In this document: positions 8,867 to 17,044 of the stretch, piece by piece | Layout of the letters: every line of letters begins with the position of its first letter | How positions within the stretch are numbered: position 1 is the first letter of the stretch | From: Oscillospiraceae bacterium | GTDB taxonomy: Bacteria > Bacillota > Clostridia > Oscillospirales > Oscillospiraceae | Direction of reading: 5' to 3' | Assembly: GCA_017458065.1 (NCBI GenBank) | Contig: JAFTGD010000038.1 | Span: 1 to 64,000 of the forward strand | Length of the DNA: 64,000 nucleotides | The notes under the pieces: model-generated | What the model was told of the DNA's origin: nothing | The model's database searches: none | The model's input: the letters and a program-made list of their open reading frames with translations, nothing else | Made by a program: the position numbers and the translations under genes

Positions 8867-8895
8867 ATCAAATAATATAGGACAGGTTATTGCAG

Positions 8896-10002
8896 TCAGA
8901 AGGATTGTGCAGCATCTGGGCTCGTGTCCTCGAAGAAAAGAGCATCCCACTTCTGGAAAAGGGATTCCAGATGCGTATTCCTGGGGAAAAGAGCAAACAG
9001 CTGCAATCTCAGTTCCTCAATCATGATACAGATCAGATAGACAATGCAGACCGAGAAGAAAATCGCCAGAAAGCCGCTCCCGATTTTGCTGACATACCGG
9101 GAAGTCGGGAGAAGCACTCGCCATAAAACCGGATTAAGGGAAAAGTGAATCACGTAAACTGCAAAGCTGTTCTTGGAGAGAGCATTCACGATTCTGCCAG
9201 TGTTCTCGGATAAAGGCTTCATGACCAGGAAGAGAAGAAACAAGGTCACAGCCTGCAAGACTACAATCACCGAATCATACCCATAAAACCGGATCGCTGT
9301 GCCTTCGGAAATGTTGAGCCGCAGCATCAACAGCCGGCTGAAGGCAAGAACAAAGGCGAGTACCAGATAAAGGCATCGAAGAATAATGGGACGAATACGA
9401 CGGAGTTGGTTCAGAGGGACATAGAGGCGGAGCCAGCCTGCCAGGAAATATAAAACAATAAAGAAGAAAACCGTCTGCCCGGTGCTGGGATCCTGCGCCC
9501 ATTCCCTCGGAAAAAGAGTCGGACGCAGCACCATAAAGAGCAAGAGAAAGCAGAGGAGGAATCTGTATTGCGCTTTGCTGAGCGCTGTAATCAGGCGGCT
9601 CAGAAACGGACTAATTACCGCCAGAGCAAGCCAGGCGTTAACGAACCAGTATTTCTGGCTGATGATCGGAATCAGCATCCGCATGATTGACTTTGCCGTC
9701 ATGGAATAGCCTGCAAGCTGTGCGTTCAGAAGGGAGGTCAAAAAGGAATAGCTCCAGACAATAACAAGGACTCGCCAGATGTTCCGGGAACGGAACCTGG
9801 CATTGACGGAAAAGTACCCGGTGATCAGCATAAAAAGATCTACGGCAGGGATACAAAGCGATTCCAGAATCCAATAAAAGACGTTAACGCTGCCGCTCTG
9901 CTCATACAGGGCGCCGCTTTTTGCAAGACAGTGCAGCGTCAGCACCATCAGCATCGAAAGAATCCGAAGGAGCTCGATATTTGCGTTGCGAGTCTTTTTC
10001 AT
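8896..10002 (-). CDS. Membrane-bound acyltransferase (acyltransferase family 3)
   Basis: The N-terminus NANIELLRILSMLMVLTLHCL is the standard signature of this family, with the conserved Arg and His in the first membrane helix. About ten hydrophobic segments follow. Such enzymes O-acetylate surface polysaccharides or peptidoglycan-linked sugars; no glycan cluster is nearby, so the substrate is unknown. I use the ATG at 10002 because the family consensus begins right after it; a TTG at 10014 would add four residues. It lies 20 bases downstream of the PFL gene and could be read from the same transcript. Confidence 0.88.
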   Translation of the reverse strand: MKKTRNANIELLRILSMLMVLTLHCLAKSGALYEQSGSVNVFYWILESLCIPAVDLFMLITGYFSVNARFRSRNIWRVLVIVWSYSFLTSLLNAQLAGYSMTAKSIMRMLIPIISQKYWFVNAWLALAVISPFLSRLITALSKAQYRFLLCFLLLFMVLRPTLFPREWAQDPSTGQTVFFFIVLYFLAGWLRLYVPLNQLRRIRPIILRCLYLVLAFVLAFSRLLMLRLNISEGTAIRFYGYDSVIVVLQAVTLFLLFLVMKPLSENTGRIVNALSKNSFAVYVIHFSLNPVLWRVLLPTSRYVSKIGSGFLAIFFSVCIVYLICIMIEELRLQLFALFPRNTHLESLFQKWDALFFEDTSPDAAQSF

Positions 10003-10022
10003 AATTTGATTCAATCAGACAA

Positions 10023-11378
10023 TCAGTTCCTGAGGCTGTGCAGGGGAGCGGGGATCCGGCCGCCGCGGGAGATGAACTCACCGGCGCTTCCCTCATGGAG
10101 CGGCATGACAGGAGCGGAACCCAGCAGACCGCCAAAGTCCACGCGGTCGCCGACGTCCTTCCCGATGGCGGGAATCAAACGGACGGCGGTAGTCTTGTTG
10201 TTGACCATGCCGATTGCGGCTTCATCCGCAATGATGGCGGATAGAACATCCGCAGTTGTGCTGCCCGGTACGGCGATCATGTCCAGACCGACAGAGCACA
10301 CACAGGTCATGGCTTCCAGCTTGTCGATCGTGAGGGCACCCTCCTCCGCAGCGCGAATCATCCCGGCATCCTCCGAGACCGGAATGAAAGCGCCGGAAAG
10401 CCCACCAACATGGCTGCTGGCCATGACGCCGCCCTTCTTCACGGCGTCATTCAGGAGGGCAAGAGCCGCCGTTGTGCCGTGCGTACCGCAGCGCTCCAGA
10501 CCGATCAGCTCCAGAATCTCTGCCACGCTGTCTCCGATGGCAGGGGTGGGGGCGAGAGAGAGGTCCACCACGCCGAAGGGAACATCCAGCCGTCTGGAAG
10601 CCTCCTGGGCCACCAGCTGTCCCATCCGTGTGATCTTGAAAGCGGTGCGCTTGATGGTCTCGGCGACAGTGTCGATCTTTTCCCCCTTGCAGGCTTTGAG
10701 TGCATGGGCCACAACGCCCGGACCGGAGACGCCGACATTGATAACGCATTCCGGTTCCCCGACGCCATGGAAAGCGCCGGCCATAAAGGGGTTGTCCTCG
10801 ACGGCATTGCAGAACACGACGAGCTTTGCGCAGCCGATGGGATCAATCTCGGCGGTTGCACGGATAATTTTGCCCATGATCCCGACCGCGTCCATATTGA
10901 TGCCGGCTTTGGTGGAGCCGACATTGACGCTTCCGCAGACAAGCGAAGTCCCGGTCAGTGCCTGAGGCAGAGAACGGATCAGCCGAATATCGCTCTCGGT
11001 AAAACCCTTCTGCGCAAGGGCAGAAAAGCCACCGATAAAATCAATGCCGAGCTGTCGGGCAGCACGGTCCATCGCGAGTGCGATGGGGGTGTAGTCCTCG
11101 TCCGTGCAACTTGCGGCAACCAGGGCAATCGGCGAGACCGAGACACGCTTGTTCACAATCGGAATGCCAAATTCCTGCTCGATCCCGCATGCGACCGGGA
11201 CAAGCTGCTCCGCTTTCAGGCAGAGCTTGTCATAGATCTTCTCCGCGCATCTCTCGACGGAGGTATCCGCGCAGTCCAGAAGGCTCACGCCCATGGTGAC
11301 GGTTCGTACGTCGAGATGCTGCTGGTCGATCATCTGGATCGTCTGCAGAATCTCACTGCTGTTCATCAGGTAGCTCAT
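10023..11378 (-). CDS. PFL family protein (UPF0210/DUF711)
   Basis: A 451-residue soluble protein with the glycyl-radical-enzyme-like fold of the PFL (UPF0210) family. The family is found next to a small ACT-domain protein in many Firmicutes, and that pairing is present here. Its biochemical activity is unknown. The stop and start codons of the ACT gene and this gene overlap by 4 bases (11375-11378), indicating translational coupling. Recognisable features include [20 protein letters not shown] and several Gly-rich stretches such as [19 protein letters not shown]. Confidence 0.9.
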   Translation of the reverse strand: MSYLMNSSEILQTIQMIDQQHLDVRTVTMGVSLLDCADTSVERCAEKIYDKLCLKAEQLVPVACGIEQEFGIPIVNKRVSVSPIALVAASCTDEDYTPIALAMDRAARQLGIDFIGGFSALAQKGFTESDIRLIRSLPQALTGTSLVCGSVNVGSTKAGINMDAVGIMGKIIRATAEIDPIGCAKLVVFCNAVEDNPFMAGAFHGVGEPECVINVGVSGPGVVAHALKACKGEKIDTVAETIKRTAFKITRMGQLVAQEASRRLDVPFGVVDLSLAPTPAIGDSVAEILELIGLERCGTHGTTAALALLNDAVKKGGVMASSHVGGLSGAFIPVSEDAGMIRAAEEGALTIDKLEAMTCVCSVGLDMIAVPGSTTADVLSAIIADEAAIGMVNNKTTAVRLIPAIGKDVGDRVDFGGLLGSAPVMPLHEGSAGEFISRGGRIPAPLHSLRN

Positions 11379-11647
11379 ATCCGGTGCATCGCCTCAAAGA
11401 TCTCTTCCCGCTGGATGTGGATATCCAGCGCGCGCTCTGCGCCCTTTTCCTGCAGCCACTCAGCAAGTTCGTGGAAAGGGAGAGGGCAGGCTTCCAGATC
11501 GACCAGCATGATCATGGCAAAGTACTCCTGCATCAGGGTCTGGCTGATATCCAGAATGTTGATTTCCTGCTGGGCCAGAAGAGCGGTCACATAAGCGGTG
11601 ATGCCGCGGGCGTCCCTGGCAAAGACGCTGACAATGGCTTTTTTCAT
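11375..11647 (-). CDS. ACT domain protein (UPF0237)
   Basis: A stand-alone 90-residue ACT domain beginning [19 protein letters not shown]. The conserved Gly after the first strand and the helix [14 protein letters not shown] match the UPF0237 group. ACT domains bind amino acids or similar small ligands. It directly precedes and overlaps the PFL gene, so the pair probably forms a sensing unit plus partner protein. Ligand unknown. Confidence 0.9.
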   Translation of the reverse strand: MKKAIVSVFARDARGITAYVTALLAQQEINILDISQTLMQEYFAMIMLVDLEACPLPFHELAEWLQEKGAERALDIHIQREEIFEAMHRI

Positions 11648-11665
11648 AATAATAGAGGTACCTCC

Positions 11666-12499
11666 TCAGTTCTTGATGCTCCCCGGCGTACATCCGAAGG
11701 AAGTCAGGAAAGCGCGGTGAAAACTGGAATAATCCCGGAACCCGCTCTGTGAGGCGGCTTCCGCGACAGGCGTCCCTTCACGGATCATTCGAGCAGCGTA
11801 GAGAAGACGACGCTGCCGGACATAGGCGTGGACGGTTTGCCCGGTCTGGGCTTTGAAGAGGCGCATAAAATGATACCGGCTGAGCCAGACGCGTTCAGCC
11901 AGGGCATCAACGGAGAGATCGACATTGAGGTTCTCACCGATGAAGGAGAGCGTACTGCGGATCTTCGGATCCATGAGGCCGCTCTCCTCCTGCGACTCAG
12001 TCGGCGTCAGACGCCCGGCCAGAATCAGGATCTGCATCACCAGCGTATCGCGCATCGCCTGGGAGCTGGGGTCTGAGCCGCTGTTGAGTTCCATCCCGGA
12101 GAGAAGAGACGAGAGCTGTTCCCACTCTGCCCCGACAGGCTTCAAAAGGTGCTGACTGATCCGGTCCGCCCGGTCAAAACAGTCCATCAGTCTGGCGTCA
12201 GGCAGAACGCGGTCAAAAAAACCTCGGCTCAGGTAGATAATGACGCGCTCATAAGGCTCGCTGCGGTCGATCAGCGCTTTGTGAATACAGTGGTGCCTCA
12301 CAAGAAGCAGGTCTCTCGGCGCCAGTTCGTAATCCTCGTTCTCTACCAGATAGCGGACCTTTCCCTCCAGCAGGATCACCAGCTTGTCGAAATCATGAAA
12401 GTGAAAATCCCGCTCCTGGCCGGCAGTATCCCGCAGGTGAAAATAGTGATAGTTTTCGTCCAGATAGCCTTCCCGGCTGTAGGGCTTTCCGCTGCTCAT
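11666..12499 (-). CDS. AraC-family transcriptional regulator
   Basis: An N-terminal cupin-like sensor domain (residues about 1-140, with FHFHDFDKLVILLEGK) is followed by a two-HTH AraC domain (about 175-277; LAERVWLSRYHFMRLFKAQ and AASQSGFRDYSSFHRAFL). The second HTH retains the usual GF-D-SSFHRAF pattern. The ATG at 12499 overlaps the stop of the ABC-F gene by 4 bases, so the two are coupled. The ACT-PFL pair begins 18 bases downstream and may belong to the same transcript. Confidence 0.9.
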   Translation of the reverse strand: MSSGKPYSREGYLDENYHYFHLRDTAGQERDFHFHDFDKLVILLEGKVRYLVENEDYELAPRDLLLVRHHCIHKALIDRSEPYERVIIYLSRGFFDRVLPDARLMDCFDRADRISQHLLKPVGAEWEQLSSLLSGMELNSGSDPSSQAMRDTLVMQILILAGRLTPTESQEESGLMDPKIRSTLSFIGENLNVDLSVDALAERVWLSRYHFMRLFKAQTGQTVHAYVRQRRLLYAARMIREGTPVAEAASQSGFRDYSSFHRAFLTSFGCTPGSIKN

Positions 12500-14085
12500 G
12501 TGTGGATCAGATCCATATACTCATCGTAGGTGCAGAGACGGTCGATGATCCCGTCATCGGTAATCTCGATGATGCGGTTGGCCACGGTTTGAGTCAGCTG
12601 ATGGTCATGGCAGGAGAAGATGACATTGTACTTGAAGGCCTCAAGCCCGTTGTTCAGCGCAGCAATGCTCTCCAGATCCAGGTGGTTCGTCGGCTGGTCC
12701 AGCACGAGGAAGTTCGCGCCGGAGAGCATCATACGGCTTAGCATGCAGCGGACCTTCTCCCCGCCGGAGAGGACCTTGGCCGGCTTGTAGACGTCGTCGC
12801 CGGAGAAGAGCATTCTCCCGAGGAAGGTGCGCAGATAGCTTTCGCGTTTGTCCTCGCTGAACTGCCGCATCCACTCGATCAGATCCTGATCAAAATTCTC
12901 GAAAAAGTCGTTGTGGTCTTTGGGATAATAAGCCGGCGCAATGGAAGCGCCCCACTTGACAGTACCGCTGTCAGGTTCCTCCAGACCCATCAGGATCTGG
13001 AACAGCATGGTGACAGCAAGTTCGTTGCGCCCGATGACGGCGATCTTATCCTCCTTGCCGACGATGAAGCTGACGTTGTTCAGAAGCTTGACACCGTCTA
13101 CGGTTTTGGAAATCTCTGTTACGAAGAGGCGGTCCTTTCCAGGTTCACGGTCGGCTTTGAAGCCCACCCAGGGATAACGCCGCTGAGAAGCCGGCAGCTC
13201 TTCCACAGTGATCTTATCCAGAAGCTTTCTGCGGCTGGTTGCCTGGCGGGACTTGCTGCGGTTGGCGGAGAAGCGGGCGATGAAGGTCTGGAGCTCCTGA
13301 ATCTTCTGCTCGGCGCGCTTATTCTGGTCGCGGATCAGTTTCTGGATCAGCTGGCTTGACTCATACCAGAAGTCATAATTGCCGACGTACATCTTGATTT
13401 TGCCGTAGTCGATATCCACAATGTGGGTGCAGACGTTGTTGAGAAAGTAACGGTCATGGCTGACCACCAGGACAGTCCCCTCATAGTCCATCAGGAAGTC
13501 CTCCAGCCGCACCACACTCTGCAGGTCGAGGTTGTTGGTAGGCTCATCCAGCAGAATCACGTCCGGGTGGCCGAAGAGTGCCTGTGCCAGAAGAACCTTA
13601 ACTTTCAGACGGGGATCAATCTCCCGCATCAGCTGGCTGTGCAGTTCCACCGGAACACCGAGCCCCTGCAGAATCCGGGCCGCGTCGCTCTCCGCTTCCC
13701 AGCCGCCGAGCTCCGCGTATTCCTCTTCGAGTTCCGCGGCGCGGATGCCATCCTCGTCGGAGAAATCCTCTTTCTCGTAGATGGCATCTTTCTCTTTGCC
13801 GCAGTCATAGAGGCGCTGGTTTCCCATAATGACAGTGTCGAGCACAAGGCAGTCGTCATAGAGCGTCTGATTTTGCTTGAGAACCGACATGCGCTTTTTG
13901 GGAGCGAGAACCACAGAACCGCTGGTGGGCTCCAGCTCGCCGGAGAGGATCTTGATAAAGGTCGATTTTCCGGCGCCGTTGGCGCCGATGATCCCGTAGC
14001 AGTTGCCGGAGGTAAACTGCAGATCGACCCGGCTGAAGAGAACCGACGGCCCAAACTGCATGGAAAGATCATTGACGGTAAGCAT
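12496..14085 (-). CDS. ABC-F family ATPase (YbiT-like)
   Basis: A cytosolic protein with two ABC ATPase domains joined by a charged linker and no membrane domain; ABC-F proteins act on the ribosome. Start at ATG 14085 has AAGGAGG about 10 bases upstream, giving 529 residues. The first domain has Walker A GANGAGKST (34-42) and LLDEPTNNLD but a degenerate signature (DPRLKVKVLLAQAL). The second has LSGGEKVRCMLSRMM and VLDQPTNHLD, but its Walker A position reads IGRNELAVTML, without the P-loop Lys. From memory this resembles the YbiT-like branch in Firmicutes, which would point to a translation factor rather than an antibiotic resistance protein. Confidence 0.9.
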   Translation of the reverse strand: MLTVNDLSMQFGPSVLFSRVDLQFTSGNCYGIIGANGAGKSTFIKILSGELEPTSGSVVLAPKKRMSVLKQNQTLYDDCLVLDTVIMGNQRLYDCGKEKDAIYEKEDFSDEDGIRAAELEEEYAELGGWEAESDAARILQGLGVPVELHSQLMREIDPRLKVKVLLAQALFGHPDVILLDEPTNNLDLQSVVRLEDFLMDYEGTVLVVSHDRYFLNNVCTHIVDIDYGKIKMYVGNYDFWYESSQLIQKLIRDQNKRAEQKIQELQTFIARFSANRSKSRQATSRRKLLDKITVEELPASQRRYPWVGFKADREPGKDRLFVTEISKTVDGVKLLNNVSFIVGKEDKIAVIGRNELAVTMLFQILMGLEEPDSGTVKWGASIAPAYYPKDHNDFFENFDQDLIEWMRQFSEDKRESYLRTFLGRMLFSGDDVYKPAKVLSGGEKVRCMLSRMMLSGANFLVLDQPTNHLDLESIAALNNGLEAFKYNVIFSCHDHQLTQTVANRIIEITDDGIIDRLCTYDEYMDLIHT

Positions 14086-14140
14086 GGCGGCTGCGCCTCC
14101 TTCTGTGTATTTTAAGCTTGTTTTACAGGAATGAATCCGC

Positions 14141-15355
14141 TCACTCGATGTTCTGGAACAACAGGGGCAGAGCGTTGTAGATATCGGTGAACCAGACCTT
14201 CCACTCATGTTCTCCGTTTACATCTACGCGCCAGGAGTTCACTCCGTCCGTAAAACGGGGGTCGTTCTCTACAAAGTATTCGTAACCGATCTCGGTATAG
14301 TGCTGCTGCCAGTCGTTGAGGGAACCTGCCCCGGTGAAGTAACAGTTGACCGGGAGCCTGGCAAAGTCCTCGTTGCTCTGGATCATGCTGATGGTTTTCC
14401 ACGGCTCGCCGTTTCCGGAAAAGGCCGCATAGCTACCGAACAGATCAAAATCATACCGCATACCGCCTTCATAGGTGAAGAGAGCGCCGTTGGAGAGCCC
14501 GCCGAGAGCAAAGTGATCTCTTGCCGCATGCAGGCTTTCCAGACTGCCGTCCGCTGAAAAGGTGCTGTAATGCTCCGCCACATAAGGCAGAATATACTCC
14601 CGCAGCTCTTCCTGCAGCTGGTAGATACCGGCGGTGAGACCCTGAATCTGATTGGTCTCGGTCACGGGCGTTATGATGATGCAGGGTTCGCATACACCCT
14701 TGTCAAACATGTTGTCGAAGAGAATACGGCCGCACATCTGAATCTCGCCGTAGTCATAGACTGTGTTGAGCCATGAATCCTGATTGCCGTCGTAGCCGTG
14801 AACAAGCACAAGCACATTATAGGGCCTGGTCTCGTCATAACCGTAGGGCAGATAGATGTTGAAGGATTTTGAAACGGTGCCCTGGCCGTAATTGGCATAG
14901 GCCGTGATTTCATACTGATGGAGCGTCACAGTACCTGCGTGCGCGTTCTCCTGATAGAACTCAGCCGGTAGAAAGTCCGTGATGAATTCCGGCTTTGCTC
15001 CGCACTCCGAACAGACGCCGTTTACGTAGCTGTGAATATGCACAGCCGGGGCCGGTTCCGGAGTGGGCTCCGGCTCAATGTCCACGACGGGTTCAGCAGC
15101 AGGCTCTTCGACAATCAGTGCCTCGTCGGCGGGAACAAGCTGCATGTCGTCAGCGGTCTCCGGGAGGAGCTCGTCGGATGTGTCTAAGGTCCTTTCCTCA
15201 GGGATATCGGGGACCGTGACATCGGCAGAATTGCCGGAGGAGAGCATGATCGGAATCCGGATCAGAAAGAAGATGACCAGAACCGCAAACAGAAGCAGAC
15301 ACAGAAGCCAGAGGGGGAAACGGGATTGATTGGAAGAATGCATGATACAACTCAC
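14141..15355 (-). CDS. Membrane-anchored esterase of the alpha/beta hydrolase fold
   Basis: The N-terminus has a membrane anchor (FPLWLLCLLLFAVLVIFFLI), then an acidic, Pro-rich linker to about residue 100. A small Cys motif (HIHSYVNGVCSECGAKP) follows, then an esterase D/feruloyl-esterase-like domain. The nucleophile elbow GGLSNGA places the catalytic Ser near residue 288, and VLVLVHGYDG supplies the oxyanion region. It should act outside the membrane; the substrate is unknown. The GTG at 15355 overlaps the DUF1846 stop by 4 bases; an ATG at 15343 with GTGAG upstream is an equally good start. Confidence 0.8.
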   Translation of the reverse strand: MSCIMHSSNQSRFPLWLLCLLLFAVLVIFFLIRIPIMLSSGNSADVTVPDIPEERTLDTSDELLPETADDMQLVPADEALIVEEPAAEPVVDIEPEPTPEPAPAVHIHSYVNGVCSECGAKPEFITDFLPAEFYQENAHAGTVTLHQYEITAYANYGQGTVSKSFNIYLPYGYDETRPYNVLVLVHGYDGNQDSWLNTVYDYGEIQMCGRILFDNMFDKGVCEPCIIITPVTETNQIQGLTAGIYQLQEELREYILPYVAEHYSTFSADGSLESLHAARDHFALGGLSNGALFTYEGGMRYDFDLFGSYAAFSGNGEPWKTISMIQSNEDFARLPVNCYFTGAGSLNDWQQHYTEIGYEYFVENDPRFTDGVNSWRVDVNGEHEWKVWFTDIYNALPLLFQNIE

Positions 15356-16836
15356 TTATGATATAATTTTTTTGCCTGATACCGGGGCTCAAAGGTGATG
15401 TTGACCCCGATCTTTTTAAACAGCTCGATATCCACATGGGACAGGATGACGCTGGAATGCGCCTCACAGCCGCGCAGCGAACTGAGCTCTTCGATCGCCC
15501 GCCCGGCGATGGGGTTCGTCACAGCGCAGATGGCCAGCGTGATCAGAAGCTCATCCGTATGCATGCGGGGGTTGTGATTGCCGAGGTGCTCGACCTTCAG
15601 GTGCTGGATCTGCTCGATGATGCTCGGCGTGATGAGGAGAAGCTTTTTGTCGATCCCGGCGAGTGCCTTCAGCGCGTTCATCAGGCAGGCGGATGCCGCG
15701 CCGAGCAGAGAAGTGGTCTTCCCCGTGACGATCTGTCCGTTCGGAAGCTCTATGGCGACGCATGGCCCGCCGGTCTCCTCAGCGCGGGCGAGCGCCGCAC
15801 CGACAACGGGACGGTCTTCCGGGCCGGCTCCGATCGACGCAAGAAGAAGCTCGATTTTCCTTTGTTCCGAGCCGTCGGAGAGGCCTTCGCGGACAGAGCA
15901 GGCTGCCTCATACCAGCGGCGGATGATTTCCTGTTTGGAAGCTTCGCAGCAGGCTTCGTCATCCGTGATGCAGTAACCTGCCATGTTGACGCCCATGTCC
16001 GTAGGGCTTTTATAAGGGCTCTCGCCGTAGATCTGGCGGAAGATGGCCTCCAGCACCGGAAAGCCTTCGACATCGCGGTTGTAGTTGATTGTGGTCTTGC
16101 CATAGGCCTCCAGATGGAAGGGGTCGATCATGTTGACATCGTCGAGATCCGCAGTGGCGGCTTCATAGGCCATGTTGACCGGGTGCTTCAGCGGGAGGTT
16201 CCAGATCGGGAAGGTCTCAAATTTTGCATACCCTGCGTCGATGCCGCGCTTATGCTCGTGATAGAGCTGGCTGAGGCAGGTGGCGAGCTTGCCGCTTCCG
16301 GGGCCGGGTGCGGTGATGACCACCAGGCCGCGGGAAGTCTCGATATATTCGTTGCGGCCGAAGCCCTCCTCCGAGACAATCAGAGAGATGTTGGACGGGT
16401 AGTCCGGGATGATATAATGGCGGTATACGCGCACGCCGAGCGACTCGAGGCGCTTCATGAACTTCTCGGCCGCACTCTGCCCGCGAAAGTGGGTGATCAC
16501 GACACTGCCGATGTAGAGGCCGATGCCCCGGAACGCATCAATGAGACGCAGCGTGTCCTCGTCGTAGGTGATGCCGAGATCTCCGCGCCGCTTGGCACGT
16601 TCGATGTCATCGGCGGAGAGCACAATGACGATCTCTGCGTCGTCCTTCATTTCCAACAGCATCTTTACCTTGCTGTCCGGCTCAAACCCGGGCAGAACTC
16701 TCGACGCATGGTAGTCGTCGAAAAGCTTGCCGCCAAACTCCAGATAGAGTTTGCCGCCAAACTGGGAAATCCGGTCGCGGATGTTCTGAGACTGCAGCTT
16801 CACATATTTCTCATTGTCGAACCCGATCCTGGTCAT
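15352..16836 (-). CDS. DUF1846 family protein
   Basis: A 494-residue cytosolic protein that matches the length of the DUF1846 family. It begins TRIGFDNEKYVKLQSQNI and contains VVITAPGPGSGKLATCLSQ, a P-loop-like segment typical of the family. The function is not established. GGAGG lies 9 bases upstream of the ATG at 16836. A minus-strand promoter with 17-base spacing lies about 80 bases upstream. The stop overlaps the start of the membrane-anchored esterase gene. Confidence 0.9.
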   Translation of the reverse strand: MTRIGFDNEKYVKLQSQNIRDRISQFGGKLYLEFGGKLFDDYHASRVLPGFEPDSKVKMLLEMKDDAEIVIVLSADDIERAKRRGDLGITYDEDTLRLIDAFRGIGLYIGSVVITHFRGQSAAEKFMKRLESLGVRVYRHYIIPDYPSNISLIVSEEGFGRNEYIETSRGLVVITAPGPGSGKLATCLSQLYHEHKRGIDAGYAKFETFPIWNLPLKHPVNMAYEAATADLDDVNMIDPFHLEAYGKTTINYNRDVEGFPVLEAIFRQIYGESPYKSPTDMGVNMAGYCITDDEACCEASKQEIIRRWYEAACSVREGLSDGSEQRKIELLLASIGAGPEDRPVVGAALARAEETGGPCVAIELPNGQIVTGKTTSLLGAASACLMNALKALAGIDKKLLLITPSIIEQIQHLKVEHLGNHNPRMHTDELLITLAICAVTNPIAGRAIEELSSLRGCEAHSSVILSHVDIELFKKIGVNITFEPRYQAKKLYHK

Positions 16837-16912
16837 GATGCGTTTCCTCCATTCTGCTTTACCCGTGAGGGAACAGAGCGATCTGTTTTGGCATAGACAT
16901 TCACAAATTAAT

Positions 16913-16941
16913 ATTTTACCACAAGAAGACAATCGGAACAA
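16913..16941 (-). promoter_or_regulatory. Putative sigma-A promoter for the DUF1846-esterase unit
   Basis: On the minus strand, TTGTTC (16936-16941) and TAAAAT (16913-16918) are 17 bases apart. Confidence 0.5.
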
Positions 16942-16976
16942 GACACAAATTCATGCTTTTTTTCTTCACAAGTTTA

Positions 16977-16985
16977 TGTTATACT
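16977..16985 (+). promoter_or_regulatory. Putative extended -10 promoter for secA
   Basis: TG-T-TATACT at 16977-16985 fits an extended -10 element about 60 bases upstream of secA. The -35 region is only a T run. Confidence 0.4.
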
Positions 16986-17044
16986 CATTATTTGTATGAG
17001 TATGCGGATCGATCCGCGTGAAGAAATGTATTCCGGAGGCTCGT

